Shown: in pieces, positions 46,690 to 55,969 of the stretch | How the letters are laid out: each line of letters opens with the position of its first letter | How positions within the stretch are numbered: the stretch's first letter is position 1 | NCBI RefSeq assembly: GCF_017894385.1 | Contig: NZ_CP059560.1 | Coordinates: forward strand, 4,534,501 to 4,598,500 | Origin: Aromatoleum petrolei | Lineage (GTDB): Bacteria; Pseudomonadota; Gammaproteobacteria; Burkholderiales; Rhodocyclaceae | Direction of reading: 5' to 3' | DNA: 64,000 bases | The notes under the pieces: model-generated | What the model saw: only the letters and a program-made list of their open reading frames with translations | What the model was told of the DNA's origin: nothing | The model's database searches: none | Program-made: the position numbers and the translations under genes

Positions 46690-47550
46690 TTAGTTGAGCT
46701 GCTGGATGCCCGCGACTTGCCAGCCCTGGTTGCCGTCGACCGGTTTGGTGAGGTGCCAGAACTCGTCGAAGTTGACGGGCGCGGCACCGGCTTCTTCGCG
46801 GATCAGGCCGCGGAAGCGCACGGCGACGCGGTAGCGACGGTTTTCCTCGACGCATTCAACGACTTCGGCATTGAGTTCCATCACTTCGGTCTGCTGCGGA
46901 GCCGTGCCCCGCTCGCTGATCTGCATCTGCAGCTCGGCGAAGATTTCCGGCGTCACGAATTCGCGCAGGTCATCGAGGTTGCCGGCGTCGTTGGCAGCCT
47001 GCAGGCGGATGAAATTCACCTTGGCCTGGCGGGCAAAGCCTTCGGCATCGAAACCTGCCGGCAGGACGTTGCTCGCGGAGGCTGTGGCAGGAGCGGCGCT
47101 ACCGTAGGCGGGCTGCGCTTGCGACTGCATCGGGATGCTGCCGCCACCTGCGCCCATGCCCGCGTACTGCATGGCGGGCTGCTGCGTGCGCTTGCGCATC
47201 AGCAGGCGGAAGACGGCGATCGCGGCAAACACGAGCAGGCCGATCATGAGCATGTTGGCGAACTCTTCGCCCATGCCGAGGTGCGACGCCAGAGCGGCCA
47301 GACCCAAGCCGGCGGCCAGGCCGGCGACGGGGCCGAGCCACGAGTTCTTGCGCGGGGCCTGGCCTGCGGCGGCGGCCGTCGGTGCGGTCGGGGTGTCTGC
47401 CGTGCGGGCGGTGGTGGACGATTGCGCAGTGCTGCTCTGCGTGCCGATCGACTTGCCGCCGCCGAGGCGCTTGGCTTCGGCGTCGTTTGCCGTCAGGCCG
47501 ACGCTCAGGACGAGCGCGCAGACGGAGAGCAGGAGTCGGGTGAGTTTCAT
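46690..47550 (-). CDS. Tim44-like domain protein, membrane-anchored
   Basis: The 286-residue protein has a signal peptide or N-terminal anchor (LTRLLLSVCALVLSVGL), an Ala/Thr-rich stretch, two hydrophobic segments (about 75-92 and 100-115, MLMIGLLVFAAIAVFRLL), and a C-terminal Tim44-like domain (about 165-286, FARQAKVNFIRLQAANDAGNLDDLREFVTPEIFAEL, then ending in WQVAGIQQLN). Its role in bacteria is poorly known. A candidate ribosome site GAGG precedes ATG 47550. It is divergent from nhaR. Confidence 0.85.
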   Translation of the reverse strand: MKLTRLLLSVCALVLSVGLTANDAEAKRLGGGKSIGTQSSTAQSSTTARTADTPTAPTAAAAGQAPRKNSWLGPVAGLAAGLGLAALASHLGMGEEFANMLMIGLLVFAAIAVFRLLMRKRTQQPAMQYAGMGAGGGSIPMQSQAQPAYGSAAPATASASNVLPAGFDAEGFARQAKVNFIRLQAANDAGNLDDLREFVTPEIFAELQMQISERGTAPQQTEVMELNAEVVECVEENRRYRVAVRFRGLIREEAGAAPVNFDEFWHLTKPVDGNQGWQVAGIQQLN

Positions 47551-47717
47551 AAGGGCAGGGCCTCCTCTGTGTGTTTGAGTTCCTTGTCCCGCGGACTCCC
47601 CGAAGGGGCGCGGTCCGCTGCACCGGAGGGTGCATGCGATGGGCGCAGGATACTGACACTTGCACTTCGGATGAAGATGAATTTAAAGTACGTTTAGTCA
47701 GAAAAAAAGGAAGTTCA

Positions 47718-48611
47718 ATGCAGCCGCTCAACTATCGTCACCTATATTACTTCTGGGTCGTCGCGAAGGAAGGCGGGATTGCGCGGGCCGCAGAGCGGCT
47801 CGAGATGGCGGTGCAGACGGTCAGTACCCAGGTGCGAGAGTTGGAACGTTCGCTCGGTTACGCACTGTTCAAGTCGGTAGGGCGGGGAATCGAGCTCACC
47901 GAGGCGGGTGCGACGGCAGCACACTATGCGGAGCAGATCTTCCAGCTGGGCGAAGCCTTGCCTGCCGCCGTGCAGGAGGCGGCGAACTCGCAGGGAGTGC
48001 GTCTCGCGGTCGGGATTGCCGATGCATTGCCGAAGCCCGCGGTGCGACACCTGCTGCAGCCGGCGGTGCAGACGCCCAATCTCCGCTTGCAGTGCCAGGA
48101 AGGCGATTTCGATGACCTTCTCGCCGATCTGGCGCTGCATCGTCTGGATGTCGTGCTGGCCGACCGGCCAGCTCCGGCGAATCCGAACCTGCGCGTGTTT
48201 AGCCACCGGCTCGGCAAGTCGTCGGTCGCGTGGTATGTGCGGGCCGACATCGCCGCGAAAATCGAACGCGACTTTCCGGCATGCCTCGCCGAGTTGCCCC
48301 TGCTGTTGCCGACGCCGGACTCGGCAGTGCGCAGCCGCCTGGACGACTGGCTGGCGCGTCACGGCATTCGTCCGCGCATCGTCGGCGAATTCGAGGATAG
48401 CGCGCTGCTGGCGACCTTCGGCGAGAGCGGGCTTGGGGCATTTCCTGCGCCGGAGCTCTCGTCGGACGAGTTCACGCGCTCGCGCGGCCTGGCGCTGCTG
48501 GGACGCTGCCCGGACGTGGTCGAGCATTTCTACGCGATCTCGGCGCAGCGCAAGGTCGATCATCCGGTGATCCGCAGCCTGCTCGCAGGCGCGGAACATG
48601 CCACTGCATGA
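47718..48611 (+). CDS. nhaR: LysR-type regulator NhaR
   Basis: The 297-residue regulator starts MQPLNYRHLYYFWVVAKEGG with the winged helix-turn-helix IARAAERLEMAVQTVSTQVRELERSLGY, the NhaR signature, then the ligand-binding domain from about residue 90. In other bacteria NhaR activates nhaA in response to sodium or alkali. No nhaA is adjacent, so its targets must be elsewhere. AAGGAAG lies 4-5 bases upstream of ATG 47718; the open frame to 47571 is not needed. Confidence 0.88.
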   Translation: MQPLNYRHLYYFWVVAKEGGIARAAERLEMAVQTVSTQVRELERSLGYALFKSVGRGIELTEAGATAAHYAEQIFQLGEALPAAVQEAANSQGVRLAVGIADALPKPAVRHLLQPAVQTPNLRLQCQEGDFDDLLADLALHRLDVVLADRPAPANPNLRVFSHRLGKSSVAWYVRADIAAKIERDFPACLAELPLLLPTPDSAVRSRLDDWLARHGIRPRIVGEFEDSALLATFGESGLGAFPAPELSSDEFTRSRGLALLGRCPDVVEHFYAISAQRKVDHPVIRSLLAGAEHATA

Positions 48612-48701
48612 GCGCCCGAATCGGTGGGGGTGCGATGATCGGCCCGCTTGTCGTCCCTATCCACATGGGCTAAAAGGGATCATCGAACGGGAGCCGCGAC
48701 G

Positions 48702-49607
48702 ATGAGCAACTGGGTGCGTTACTGGATGGCGGTGCTGAAGAGGACCGTGCGACTGTGGCTGGATGCCCAGGTGTTCGTGCACGCGGCGGCGCTCGCCTTC
48801 TTCACGGTGTTCTCGGTGGCCCCTGTCGTGATCGTGGCGGTGACGATCGTCGGCCTGGTGCTGGGCGAGTCGGCGGCGCAGGGCCAGATGGCGCAGCAGC
48901 TGGAGGCCGCGATCGGCCCCCAGGCGGCACAGGCGGTGCAGACGGCGGTCAAGGCCAGCCGCATCCAGCAGAGCGGAATCCTGCCGACCCTCGCGGGCTT
49001 CGGTGCGATGCTTTTCGGCGCGACGACCGTGTTCGGGCAGATGCAGACCGCGCTCAATGCGATCTGGTGCGTGGCACCGCGACCGACGCGCAGCAGCATT
49101 TTCATCTACGTGAAGGGGCGCCTGCTGTCGATGACGATCGTGCTGGCGATCGGCTTCGTGCTGCTGGTGTCGCTGCTGCTGAGCGTGGCGGTGCGGGCGG
49201 TGGTCGAGTTTGCGAGCGATTGGGTGCCGATCCCCCCACCCCTGCTGCTGCTGCTGGATTGGGGGGTGTCGCTGTTTGTCGTGACCTTGTTGTTCGCGAC
49301 CATCTTCCGCGTGCTGCCGGACGTGGTGCTGCGCTGGCGCGATGTGTGGCTCGGGGCGCTGGTCACAGCGCTCTTGTTCGCGGTGGGGCGCAGTCTTATC
49401 GCCCTGTATTTATCGACGACGGCGACGGCATCGACCTATGGCGCTGCAGGTTCGCTAGTCCTCCTGCTGATGTGGGTGAACTACTCGTCGCTGATCCTGC
49501 TGCTGGGGGCCGCGTTCACGCGTGCCAATGTGGAGGCACGCGGGCGGGTCATCTTGCCGCGGGTAACCGCCGTGCGCGTGCATCGCGAGCTGATGCAGGA
49601 CGAGTGA
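48702..49607 (+). CDS. YihY/virulence factor BrkB family membrane protein
   Basis: The 301-residue protein has about six hydrophobic segments (HAAALAFFTVFSVAPVVIVAVTIVGLVL, FGAMLFGATTVFGQMQTALNAIW, MTIVLAIGFVLLVSLLLSVAV, LLDWGVSLFVVTLLFATIF, LLLMWVNYSSLILLLGAAF), the hallmark of the YihY family. The transported molecule, if any, is unknown. ATG 48702 has GGGAG 8 bases upstream; a frame from 48648 is also open. Confidence 0.88.
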   Translation: MSNWVRYWMAVLKRTVRLWLDAQVFVHAAALAFFTVFSVAPVVIVAVTIVGLVLGESAAQGQMAQQLEAAIGPQAAQAVQTAVKASRIQQSGILPTLAGFGAMLFGATTVFGQMQTALNAIWCVAPRPTRSSIFIYVKGRLLSMTIVLAIGFVLLVSLLLSVAVRAVVEFASDWVPIPPPLLLLLDWGVSLFVVTLLFATIFRVLPDVVLRWRDVWLGALVTALLFAVGRSLIALYLSTTATASTYGAAGSLVLLLMWVNYSSLILLLGAAFTRANVEARGRVILPRVTAVRVHRELMQDE

Positions 49608-49673
49608 GGCTGCGGACCTGAAAACTTTGCGGGGATCAATTCGCCGGCTCACGGGGCGCGCTAACATTATCAA

Positions 49674-51095
49674 ATGCCCGTCGATCGCCCATCCGTCCCG
49701 GACCTTCACGACCGTCTCGCCGGCCTCGTCGCGGCGCTCGAGCGCGGGCTCGTTGAGCGTTCCCACGTCGTGCGCCTTGTGCTGCTTGCGGCACTCGCGG
49801 GCGAACACACGCTGCTGATCGGGCCGCCGGGCACGGCAAAGAGCGAGCTCGCGCGCCGGCTGCATCTGGCCTTCCGCGATGGACGTTATTTCGAGCGGCT
49901 GCTGACGCGCTTCTCGGTTCCAGAGGAGCTGTTCGGACCCCTTTCGATCCAGGCGCTCGAGCAGGATCGCTATGAGCGGCATACCGCCGGCTTCCTGCCC
50001 GACGCGTCGATCGCCTTCATCGACGAGGTGTTCAAGGCGAACAGCGCCATCCTCAATGCGCTGCTGACGCTGCTCAATGAACGCGAGTTCGACAACGGGG
50101 CGGGTCGTCAGCGTTGTCCGCTGATCAGTGCGATCGGGGCAACGAACGAGGTGCCCGAGGACGAGGTCGCGGAGGCTTTCTTCGACCGCTTCCTGCTGCG
50201 GGTGACGGTGGTGCCGGTGAGTGCCGAAGGCTTCGCAGCGCTGCTGGGGGGCGATCCGTCGCGGGCCTGGCAGGCGCCGGCGTCCGTCGAGGCGCTCGGT
50301 GCAGACGATCTTGCCGCGCTCGACGCTGCGGCGGGACAGGTGGCGCTGCCGGCCGAGGTGACGGCGATGTTCGCCGAGCTGCGCGCGCATCTGCGCGCCG
50401 CGCAGGTGTATGTGTCGGATCGCCGCTGGGTGAAGGCGGCGCGCCTGTTGCGCATCGCCGCGGCGAGCGAGGGACGGCGCGCCGTGTCCTTGTGGGATCT
50501 CTTGCTGCTGCCGTGGTGCACGGCGCCGGATGCGCCACGCCAGGCCGCGCTCTGCGACTGGCTGTGCGCGCGGCTGGGGGTACGCGAGGCGTTCGCACCG
50601 CCGCGCGTCACGCGCATCGTCGAGGCCTTCGAGGCGCAGTTGCAGGCCGAACGCAACGCGAACGACCTCGACTACGACGAGAGCGGCCGGTTGCGCTTCT
50701 CCGCGACCGACCTCGCCGATGAGATCGGCGACGCCAAGGGCGGGGCGCAGGCGCTGCGTCTGACGCACACGCGGCAGCGCCGATACGGCCCGGCGCATAT
50801 CGGCGCGCGCACGCGGCAGATCGATGAGCTGGTCCTGCGGCTCGATGCCTATGTGGCGGAGCTCGACGCGCTGCGTCGCGACCTGGCCGACTATCGTGTC
50901 CGAAGCCTGTGGCCGGACGCGGCGCTCGCGGGGCGCGCGGACGAGAGTCTTGCGGGGACAGCGCGGGTGCTTGCGGACCTGCGCGAAAGGATCGTCGACG
51001 CGCGCACGGGGTTCGAATCGCTGCCGCGCTTGCCGGCGGGCGAGGGCGGCGAGGTTCCGGCGCCGGTCGCACATGAGCCGCTTCCCGCCGCCTGA
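49674..51095 (+). CDS. MoxR-family AAA+ ATPase (RavA-like)
   Basis: The 473-residue protein is a MoxR AAA+ ATPase: Walker A LIGPPGTAKSELARRL, the RavA-type sequence RYFERLLTRFSVPEELFGPLSIQALEQD, Walker B ASIAFIDEVFKANSAILNALLTLLNER, and the sensor motif ATNEVPED. It is long with an Ala/Leu/Arg-rich C-terminal part, like RavA. MoxR proteins partner with VWA proteins as metal-insertion or assembly chaperones. The VWA gene starts 6 bases after its stop. Confidence 0.9.
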   Translation: MPVDRPSVPDLHDRLAGLVAALERGLVERSHVVRLVLLAALAGEHTLLIGPPGTAKSELARRLHLAFRDGRYFERLLTRFSVPEELFGPLSIQALEQDRYERHTAGFLPDASIAFIDEVFKANSAILNALLTLLNEREFDNGAGRQRCPLISAIGATNEVPEDEVAEAFFDRFLLRVTVVPVSAEGFAALLGGDPSRAWQAPASVEALGADDLAALDAAAGQVALPAEVTAMFAELRAHLRAAQVYVSDRRWVKAARLLRIAAASEGRRAVSLWDLLLLPWCTAPDAPRQAALCDWLCARLGVREAFAPPRVTRIVEAFEAQLQAERNANDLDYDESGRLRFSATDLADEIGDAKGGAQALRLTHTRQRRYGPAHIGARTRQIDELVLRLDAYVAELDALRRDLADYRVRSLWPDAALAGRADESLAGTARVLADLRERIVDARTGFESLPRLPAGEGGEVPAPVAHEPLPAA

Positions 51096-51101
51096 ACGCG
51101 C

Positions 51102-52682
51102 ATGAACGCCGTCGCCTGGCCCGCGCCGCTGCTCTTCGCGTTGCAGGAAAACCGGCTCGCGGCGCTGGACGGGCTGGTGCGCGGGCTGTGGCTGGGCGGG
51201 CTCACGAACGCGCAGGGCAGCGTTGAGGCGCGGCTCGCCGCGCTCGCGGAGCTGCGCGCGGCGCTCCTTGCCGGCGAGCTGCCGCCGTTCGAAGGGTGGC
51301 GCTGGCCGCCTCCCGCCATTGCGCGCGGGCTGGCCGAGGCGATGCGGGCACTCGACCTCGCGCGCTACTGCCGGGACGAGGGGGAACTCACCGACACCGT
51401 GCTGATGAGCCTCCTCTTCCATGTCGACTTCATCGTCGATTACCTCGATCGTGGCGCGGACGAGGCGACGGCGGTCGCGATGGCCGTCGACGCCTTTGCC
51501 GCCGACTGGCAGGAGCGTTGCGGCGACATGGACGAACTAGCCGACGTCTTTGGCATGATCCCCGACGACGCCAAGAGCACGCGCTGGGACCGCATCCGCG
51601 GGCTGTTGCGCAGCGAGGGCTGGCAGGAGGTGATGCGCATCCGGCGGTTGCTCGAGCGCCTGCCCGAACTCGCGGATCTCATCCGGCGCCTCGGGCGCGC
51701 AGCGGAGACGGATGAACCGGACGAGGCCGGGCGCGTCACGGAGTTGGTGACCGAGGAGGCAATCGCCCATCGCGCGGAACGCAGCACCGTGCGCGTTCCC
51801 GACATGCCGGGCGAGACGCGCGGGATCCATCGCGCCGATCGTGTTGCACGCATGCTGCCGGCCGAGGCGATGCTGCTCGGTCACCCGCGCCTGCGCCTCG
51901 TGTGGCACGCCCGACGTGCGGAGCGGACGCTGCTGTGTTACGAGGACGATGACCGCATGCAGGAGATCCGTCGGCACGAGGAGGTGGTGCAGCGTCCGAC
52001 TCCGCGTCCGCAGCCGCGGAAGCGCCTCGAGATGGGGCCGATGCTGCTGTGCGTCGACACCTCCGGGTCGATGCGCGGCGGCGCCGAGGCGGTCGCCAAG
52101 GCGGCGGTGCTGGAGGCGGTGCGCACGGCCCACGCGCAGAAGCGGGCGTGCCACGTGTTCAGCTTCGGCGGTCCAGGCGAAATTGTCGGGATGACGCTGC
52201 CGGTCGACGCGGACGGGATCGGGCGGTTGGCGCGATTCCTCGGCCAGGCGTTTCGCGGCGGCACCGACGTGTGCGCGCCGATCGAGGCAGCGCTGGCGAA
52301 GCTCGAGGAGGGGCGCTGGCAGCAGGCCGACCTGGTGATCATGTCCGACGGCGAGTTCGGGGCGACGCCCGAAGTTGCCGCACGCCTGCGGTCGATGTGT
52401 GACGAGCGCGGACTGCGTGTGCAGGGCGTGCTGGTGGGCGACCGCGAGACGATCGGTTTTCTCGAAGTGGCCGACGACATCTTCTGGGTGCGCGACTGGC
52501 GCCGCTACGGGGGCGTCGACACGGAGTCGCCGCTCGATTCGAACAGCCTCACCGCGCGCTTCTTCCCCGGGGCGCTGCGCACGCAGGCGAACCGCGATGC
52601 CACGATCTCCGGGGCGACGGCCTCCCTCGCAGTGCGCGCGGGTCGGCACCGGGGCGATCCTCAGACGGAGAATTCCACATGA
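51102..52682 (+). CDS. VWA-domain protein (ViaA-like)
   Basis: The 526-residue protein has a helical N-terminal part (about 1-290) and a C-terminal von Willebrand A domain with a complete MIDAS DTSGSM in MLLCVDTSGSMRGG, GGTDVCAPIEAALA, and LVIMSDGEFG. It pairs with the upstream MoxR ATPase as RavA-ViaA does. The stop overlaps the start of the DUF364 gene (ATGA), so the three proteins are probably made together. The role is likely assembly or repair of an iron or metal protein (inference). Confidence 0.88.
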   Translation: MNAVAWPAPLLFALQENRLAALDGLVRGLWLGGLTNAQGSVEARLAALAELRAALLAGELPPFEGWRWPPPAIARGLAEAMRALDLARYCRDEGELTDTVLMSLLFHVDFIVDYLDRGADEATAVAMAVDAFAADWQERCGDMDELADVFGMIPDDAKSTRWDRIRGLLRSEGWQEVMRIRRLLERLPELADLIRRLGRAAETDEPDEAGRVTELVTEEAIAHRAERSTVRVPDMPGETRGIHRADRVARMLPAEAMLLGHPRLRLVWHARRAERTLLCYEDDDRMQEIRRHEEVVQRPTPRPQPRKRLEMGPMLLCVDTSGSMRGGAEAVAKAAVLEAVRTAHAQKRACHVFSFGGPGEIVGMTLPVDADGIGRLARFLGQAFRGGTDVCAPIEAALAKLEEGRWQQADLVIMSDGEFGATPEVAARLRSMCDERGLRVQGVLVGDRETIGFLEVADDIFWVRDWRRYGGVDTESPLDSNSLTARFFPGALRTQANRDATISGATASLAVRAGRHRGDPQTENST

Positions 52683-53518
52683 ATTTTGCAGAAACCTACC
52701 TCGCACAGCTCGAACGCTTCGCCGCGCGCGGACCTCTGCCGCGGGTGCGCGCGCTGCATCTGCCGCCGGCCGGGGACGCCCCCTTGCCCGGCGATCGCGG
52801 CGAATTCTGCGCGCTGGAGCTCGACGACGGTTCGCTGGGGCTCTCGTACGTGCTGCTCGACGACACGTTGGAACGCATGCGCGAGGGGGAGGGCGGCTTT
52901 GCGCTCGCGGGCGCCGATGCGCTCGATCTCGCGCGTGCCTACGCGACGGGCAGCGGCATCCGGCGCACGCTCGGCTTCGCCGCCGCGAACGCGCTCACGC
53001 GCTGCTTCTTCGACCGCGCCGGCTACCGGCCGGATACCAGCGCCGACTCGATCGGCGGACTGGACCCGCAACCGGGCGAGCGCATCGGCATGATAGGCCT
53101 ATTCACGCCGCTCATCGGCCGCATCCTGAAGTCTGGCGCCGAGCTCACCGTCGTGGAGCTCAAGGCGGAACTCGCGGGCGACCGGGACGGCTATCGCGTG
53201 ACGCTCGATCCGGCGGAGCTGGCGGGGTGCGGCAAAGTGCTGTCGACGAGCACGCTGCTGCTGAACGACACCCTTGACCACATGCTGGGCTTCTGTCGCG
53301 ACGCGCGCTGGTTCGCGATGATCGGACCGAGCGCGGGCTGCCTGCCGGATGCCTTGTTCGCCCGCGGCGTGACGCTCGTGGGTGGGACCTGGGTGCAGGA
53401 TCGCGAGGGTTTCGTTGATGCGCTGCGCAACGGGCGCGAGCGTGGCGACTACGCGCGCAAGTGCGCCATCGCGGCGGACGCGTATCCGGGCTTCGAGGCG
53501 CTGCTCGCGACGATCTAG
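52679..53518 (+). CDS. DUF4213/DUF364 (putative heavy-metal chelation) protein
   Basis: The 279-residue protein has an N-terminal enolase-like part (about 1-110, ELDDGSLGLSYVLLDDTL) and a Rossmann-like part (about 115-270, GERIGMIGLFTPLIGRI, VLSTSTLLLNDTLDHMLGFCRDARWFAMIGPSAGCLPDALFARGVTLVGG), the layout of DUF4213/DUF364 proteins, linked to metal chelation. It is coupled to the VWA gene by a 4-base overlap, which suggests a shared metallochaperone system. Its 3' end touches the lysR remnant convergently. Confidence 0.78.
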   Translation: MNFAETYLAQLERFAARGPLPRVRALHLPPAGDAPLPGDRGEFCALELDDGSLGLSYVLLDDTLERMREGEGGFALAGADALDLARAYATGSGIRRTLGFAAANALTRCFFDRAGYRPDTSADSIGGLDPQPGERIGMIGLFTPLIGRILKSGAELTVVELKAELAGDRDGYRVTLDPAELAGCGKVLSTSTLLLNDTLDHMLGFCRDARWFAMIGPSAGCLPDALFARGVTLVGGTWVQDREGFVDALRNGRERGDYARKCAIAADAYPGFEALLATI

Positions 53519-54105
53519 GTCGCTTCGGCGGGCGTCGGGCGCGCGCCCGCCTCCGACATCAGCTCCGCGATCAGGCCCCGCAGCCAGCGATTGCCCGGGT
53601 CGTGGTGGAAGCGCGCGTGGCAGTGCTGCTTGATCGTGTAATCGGGTAGCGGGAAGGGGACCGGCAGGACGCTGAAGTCGCCGCGGTCGCGCAGCAGCTC
53701 GCCCAGCCGGCGCGGCACGATCATCAGCAGGTCGGTGTGCTCGACCACGAAGGCGGCGCCGAGAAAGTTCGGGATGTCGAGCACGATGCGGCGCTTGATG
53801 TTCTGGCGGGCGATCTCCTGCTCGATGACGTGGTGACCGGTGCCGCTGGTGCCGAATACCGCATGGTCTTCGGCCTCGAACTGCTCCAGCGTCAATCCGC
53901 CGTGGATGCGGGGGTGGTCGGCGCTCGCGAGACACACGTAGCGCTGGCGGAACAGCGCCTGCTGGTAGAAGCCGGCCTCCAGGCCCGGAATGAAACCGAC
54001 CGCGAGATCGGCTTCGCCCGACTCCAGCTTGCGTCCGGTGTCGTCGTCCAGCGGGGCGATCTCGATGCGGATGCCCGGCGCCGTCGCGCGAAGCCGACAA
54101 GTCGC
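53515..54105 (-). pseudogene. LysR-type regulator, C-terminal fragment
   Basis: Reading from about 54105 down, the frame gives RLRATAPGIRIEIAPLDDD, then SGEADLAVGFIPG, LFRQRYVCLASADHPRIHGG and VVEHTDLLMIVPRRLGELL, ending at 53515. This is the ligand-binding half of a LysR regulator (of the type controlling gentisate or nag-like aromatic genes). The helix-turn-helix half and start are missing: the frame breaks at the junction with the isomerase remnant. No promoter or start is in place, so it is not functional. Confidence 0.85.
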
Positions 54106-54299
54106 GCGGGGCGTTTTGCTTCGGCAACGCGCCGACGCTCGCCGACGTGTATGTGATCCCGCAGGTGGAGAGCGCGCGTCGGTTCAAGGTCGATCTGTCG
54201 CCGTATCCCAATATCGTCGCGGTCGACCGTGCCTGCAACGAATTGGACGCGTTTCGACGCGCTGCTCCCGTGATGCAGCCGGACGCGCCGAAAACCTGA
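54106..54299 (+). pseudogene. Maleylpyruvate/maleylacetoacetate isomerase, C-terminal fragment
   Basis: The last about 64 codons of a zeta-type GST isomerase: GAFCFGNAPTLADVYVIPQV, ARRFKVDLSPYPNIVAV, FRRAAPVMQPDAP. The N-terminal two thirds with the glutathione site are gone. The join to the reversed lysR fragment near 54100 means a deletion removed the start of lysR and everything between, likely gentisate dioxygenase and fumarylpyruvate hydrolase genes. That last part is inference from typical gene order. Confidence 0.8.
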
Positions 54300-54369
54300 T
54301 GCAACACACCTAGAACAAGGCGGGGACCGTGCGTCCCCGATCCCCACGAGAGAGATGAGGAGATCAACC

Positions 54370-55378
54370 ATGGAATTCAGAAAATCCGCCGCCGCGATCA
54401 TTGTCGCACTGGCCGCTGCCAATACGGCTGTTGCCGCCGAGCCCCTGAAGATCGGCATGGTGCTGCCGATGTCGGGCCCCTTCGCCTCCGACGGGAAGTA
54501 GATCGAGAACGGCGCGCGTCTCGACATGAAGCAGAACGGTGACACGCTCGGTGGGCGCAAGGTGGAGCTGATCGTCATGAACGCCGCCGCGTCCGCCGTC
54601 ACGACCAAATCGGACTACATCCTGCGCGTGTCGCATACCCTGCCGCAGATCACCGCGCCGGTCGCCGACTCGGCGGCCAAGAACAAGGTCCGCAAGGTCT
54701 ACACGCTGGTCGCGGACTATGGCCCCGGTCACGATGCCGAGGCGCAGTTCAAGAAGACCTTCGGGGCCGCCGGGGGCGAGATCGTTGGCGAGGTCCGCAC
54801 GCCGGTGAAGGACCCGGACTTCGCCTCTTCCTGCAGAAAATCAAGGACGTGAAGCCGGATGCCGTCTTCCTGTTCGTGCCGCCGGGCGAGCAGACGGTGG
54901 CCTTCATGAAGGGCTTTGCCGAGCGTGATCTCGCCAAGTCGGGCATCCGCGTGATCGCGACGGGCGACCTCACCGAGGAGGACTCCTCGACGCGGTCGGC
55001 GACAACGCGCTTGGCATCATCAATTCGCTGCAGTACTCGGAAGTGCGTGATTCGCCGGAGAACAAGGCCTATGTCCAGGCCTACTACAAGGCCTATCCGA
55101 AGGATCGTCGGAACTACATGTCGGTGAGCGGTTACGACGGCATGCAACTGATCGCGAAGACGCTGGAGAAGACCGGCGGCGATGCGAGCGGCGAGAAGTT
55201 CGTCGCGGCGGCGAAGGGCATGTGCTGGCAGAGCCCGCGCGGCAAGATCGCGATCGACGCGCAAACCCGCGACATCGTGCAGACGATCTACATCCGCAAG
55301 GTCGAGAAGGCCGCCGGCAAGCTGCAGAACGTCGAGATCGACAAGGTCGCGGATCTGCGCGATCCGGGCAAGCAGTAA
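54370..55378 (+). pseudogene. Branched-chain amino-acid-type ABC substrate-binding protein, broken
   Basis: The start is intact with a signal peptide (MEFRKSAAAIIVALAAANTA) and the mature domain LKIGMVLPMSGPFASDGK, but codon 44 is TAG (54499-54501; Gln or Lys expected). An internal in-frame deletion of about 60 codons joins GGRKVELIV to MNAAASAVTTKSDY. Two single-base losses follow, near 54828 (after KDPDFAS) and near 54985 (after LTEED). The last frame (55043-55378) still reads SPENKAYVQAYYKAYPKD to the usual end. Several independent lesions show an old pseudogene. Confidence 0.9.
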
Positions 55379-55453
55379 GCACCCGACGGGGGAGGGCGCG
55401 ATGCCTTCCTCCGCGGCTCGAATCCCACGGAAACACTGCAACAGGAGACTCCC

Positions 55454-55969
55454 ATGACCGTCATTTTCGACGGCATCGCCTCGGGGATGTTGCTGTTCCT
55501 GATCAGCGTCGGCCTCTCGGTCACGCTCGGTCTGATGAACTTCGTCAACCTCGCCCATGGTGCCTTCGCGATGCTGGGCGCCTACGCCGAAGCGGTCGAC
55601 GAGGCGGCGCAGCTGCTCGCGACGCTGCGCCTGCTCGATCTCGCGCACGAAAAGACGCGCAACCTCGCCTACGGCAGGCAGCGCCTGATCGCGCTCGCGC
55701 TCGCGATGAAGCCGCGCGTGCTGCTCCTCGACGAACCCGCGGCCGGCGTGCCGACCTCGGAGAGCCGCGAGCTCTTCGAAACGATCGCCGCGCTGCCGCG
55801 CGAGGTGACGATCCTGCTCATCGAGCACGACATGGATCTCGTCTTCCGCTTTGCCGACTGTATTTCCGTGCTGGTCAGCGGGGCGCTTCTCACGGGCGGC
55901 ACGCCTGAAGAGATCGCCAGCAATCCGAAGGTCAAGGAAGTCTATCTGGGAGAGGCGATCAGTGTCTGA
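55454..55969 (+). pseudogene. livH-livG fusion left by a deletion
   Basis: Residues 1 to about 45 (MTVIFDGIASGMLLFLISVG, LGLMNFVNLAHGAFAMLGAYA) are the start of a LivH-type permease. From EAVDEAAQLLATLRLLDLA the same frame is the C-terminal half of a LivG-type ATPase (LAYGRQRLIALALAMKPR, VLLLDEPAAGVP, ILLIEHDMDLV). Walker A and the rest of LivH, all of LivM and the LivG N-terminus are missing. The fusion is in frame (171 codons), but such a protein could not work in transport. It overlaps livF by 8 bases, as the intact genes would. Confidence 0.88.

Noticed and set aside
49455..51422. 655-codon minus-strand open frame
   Set aside because: Antisense shadow of the MoxR and VWA genes, with Arg/Gln-rich composition and no family resemblance.
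54499..54501. TAG codon in the substrate-binding gene as a recoded or readthrough codon
   Set aside because: The same gene also has a large deletion and two frameshifts, so simple decay explains it.
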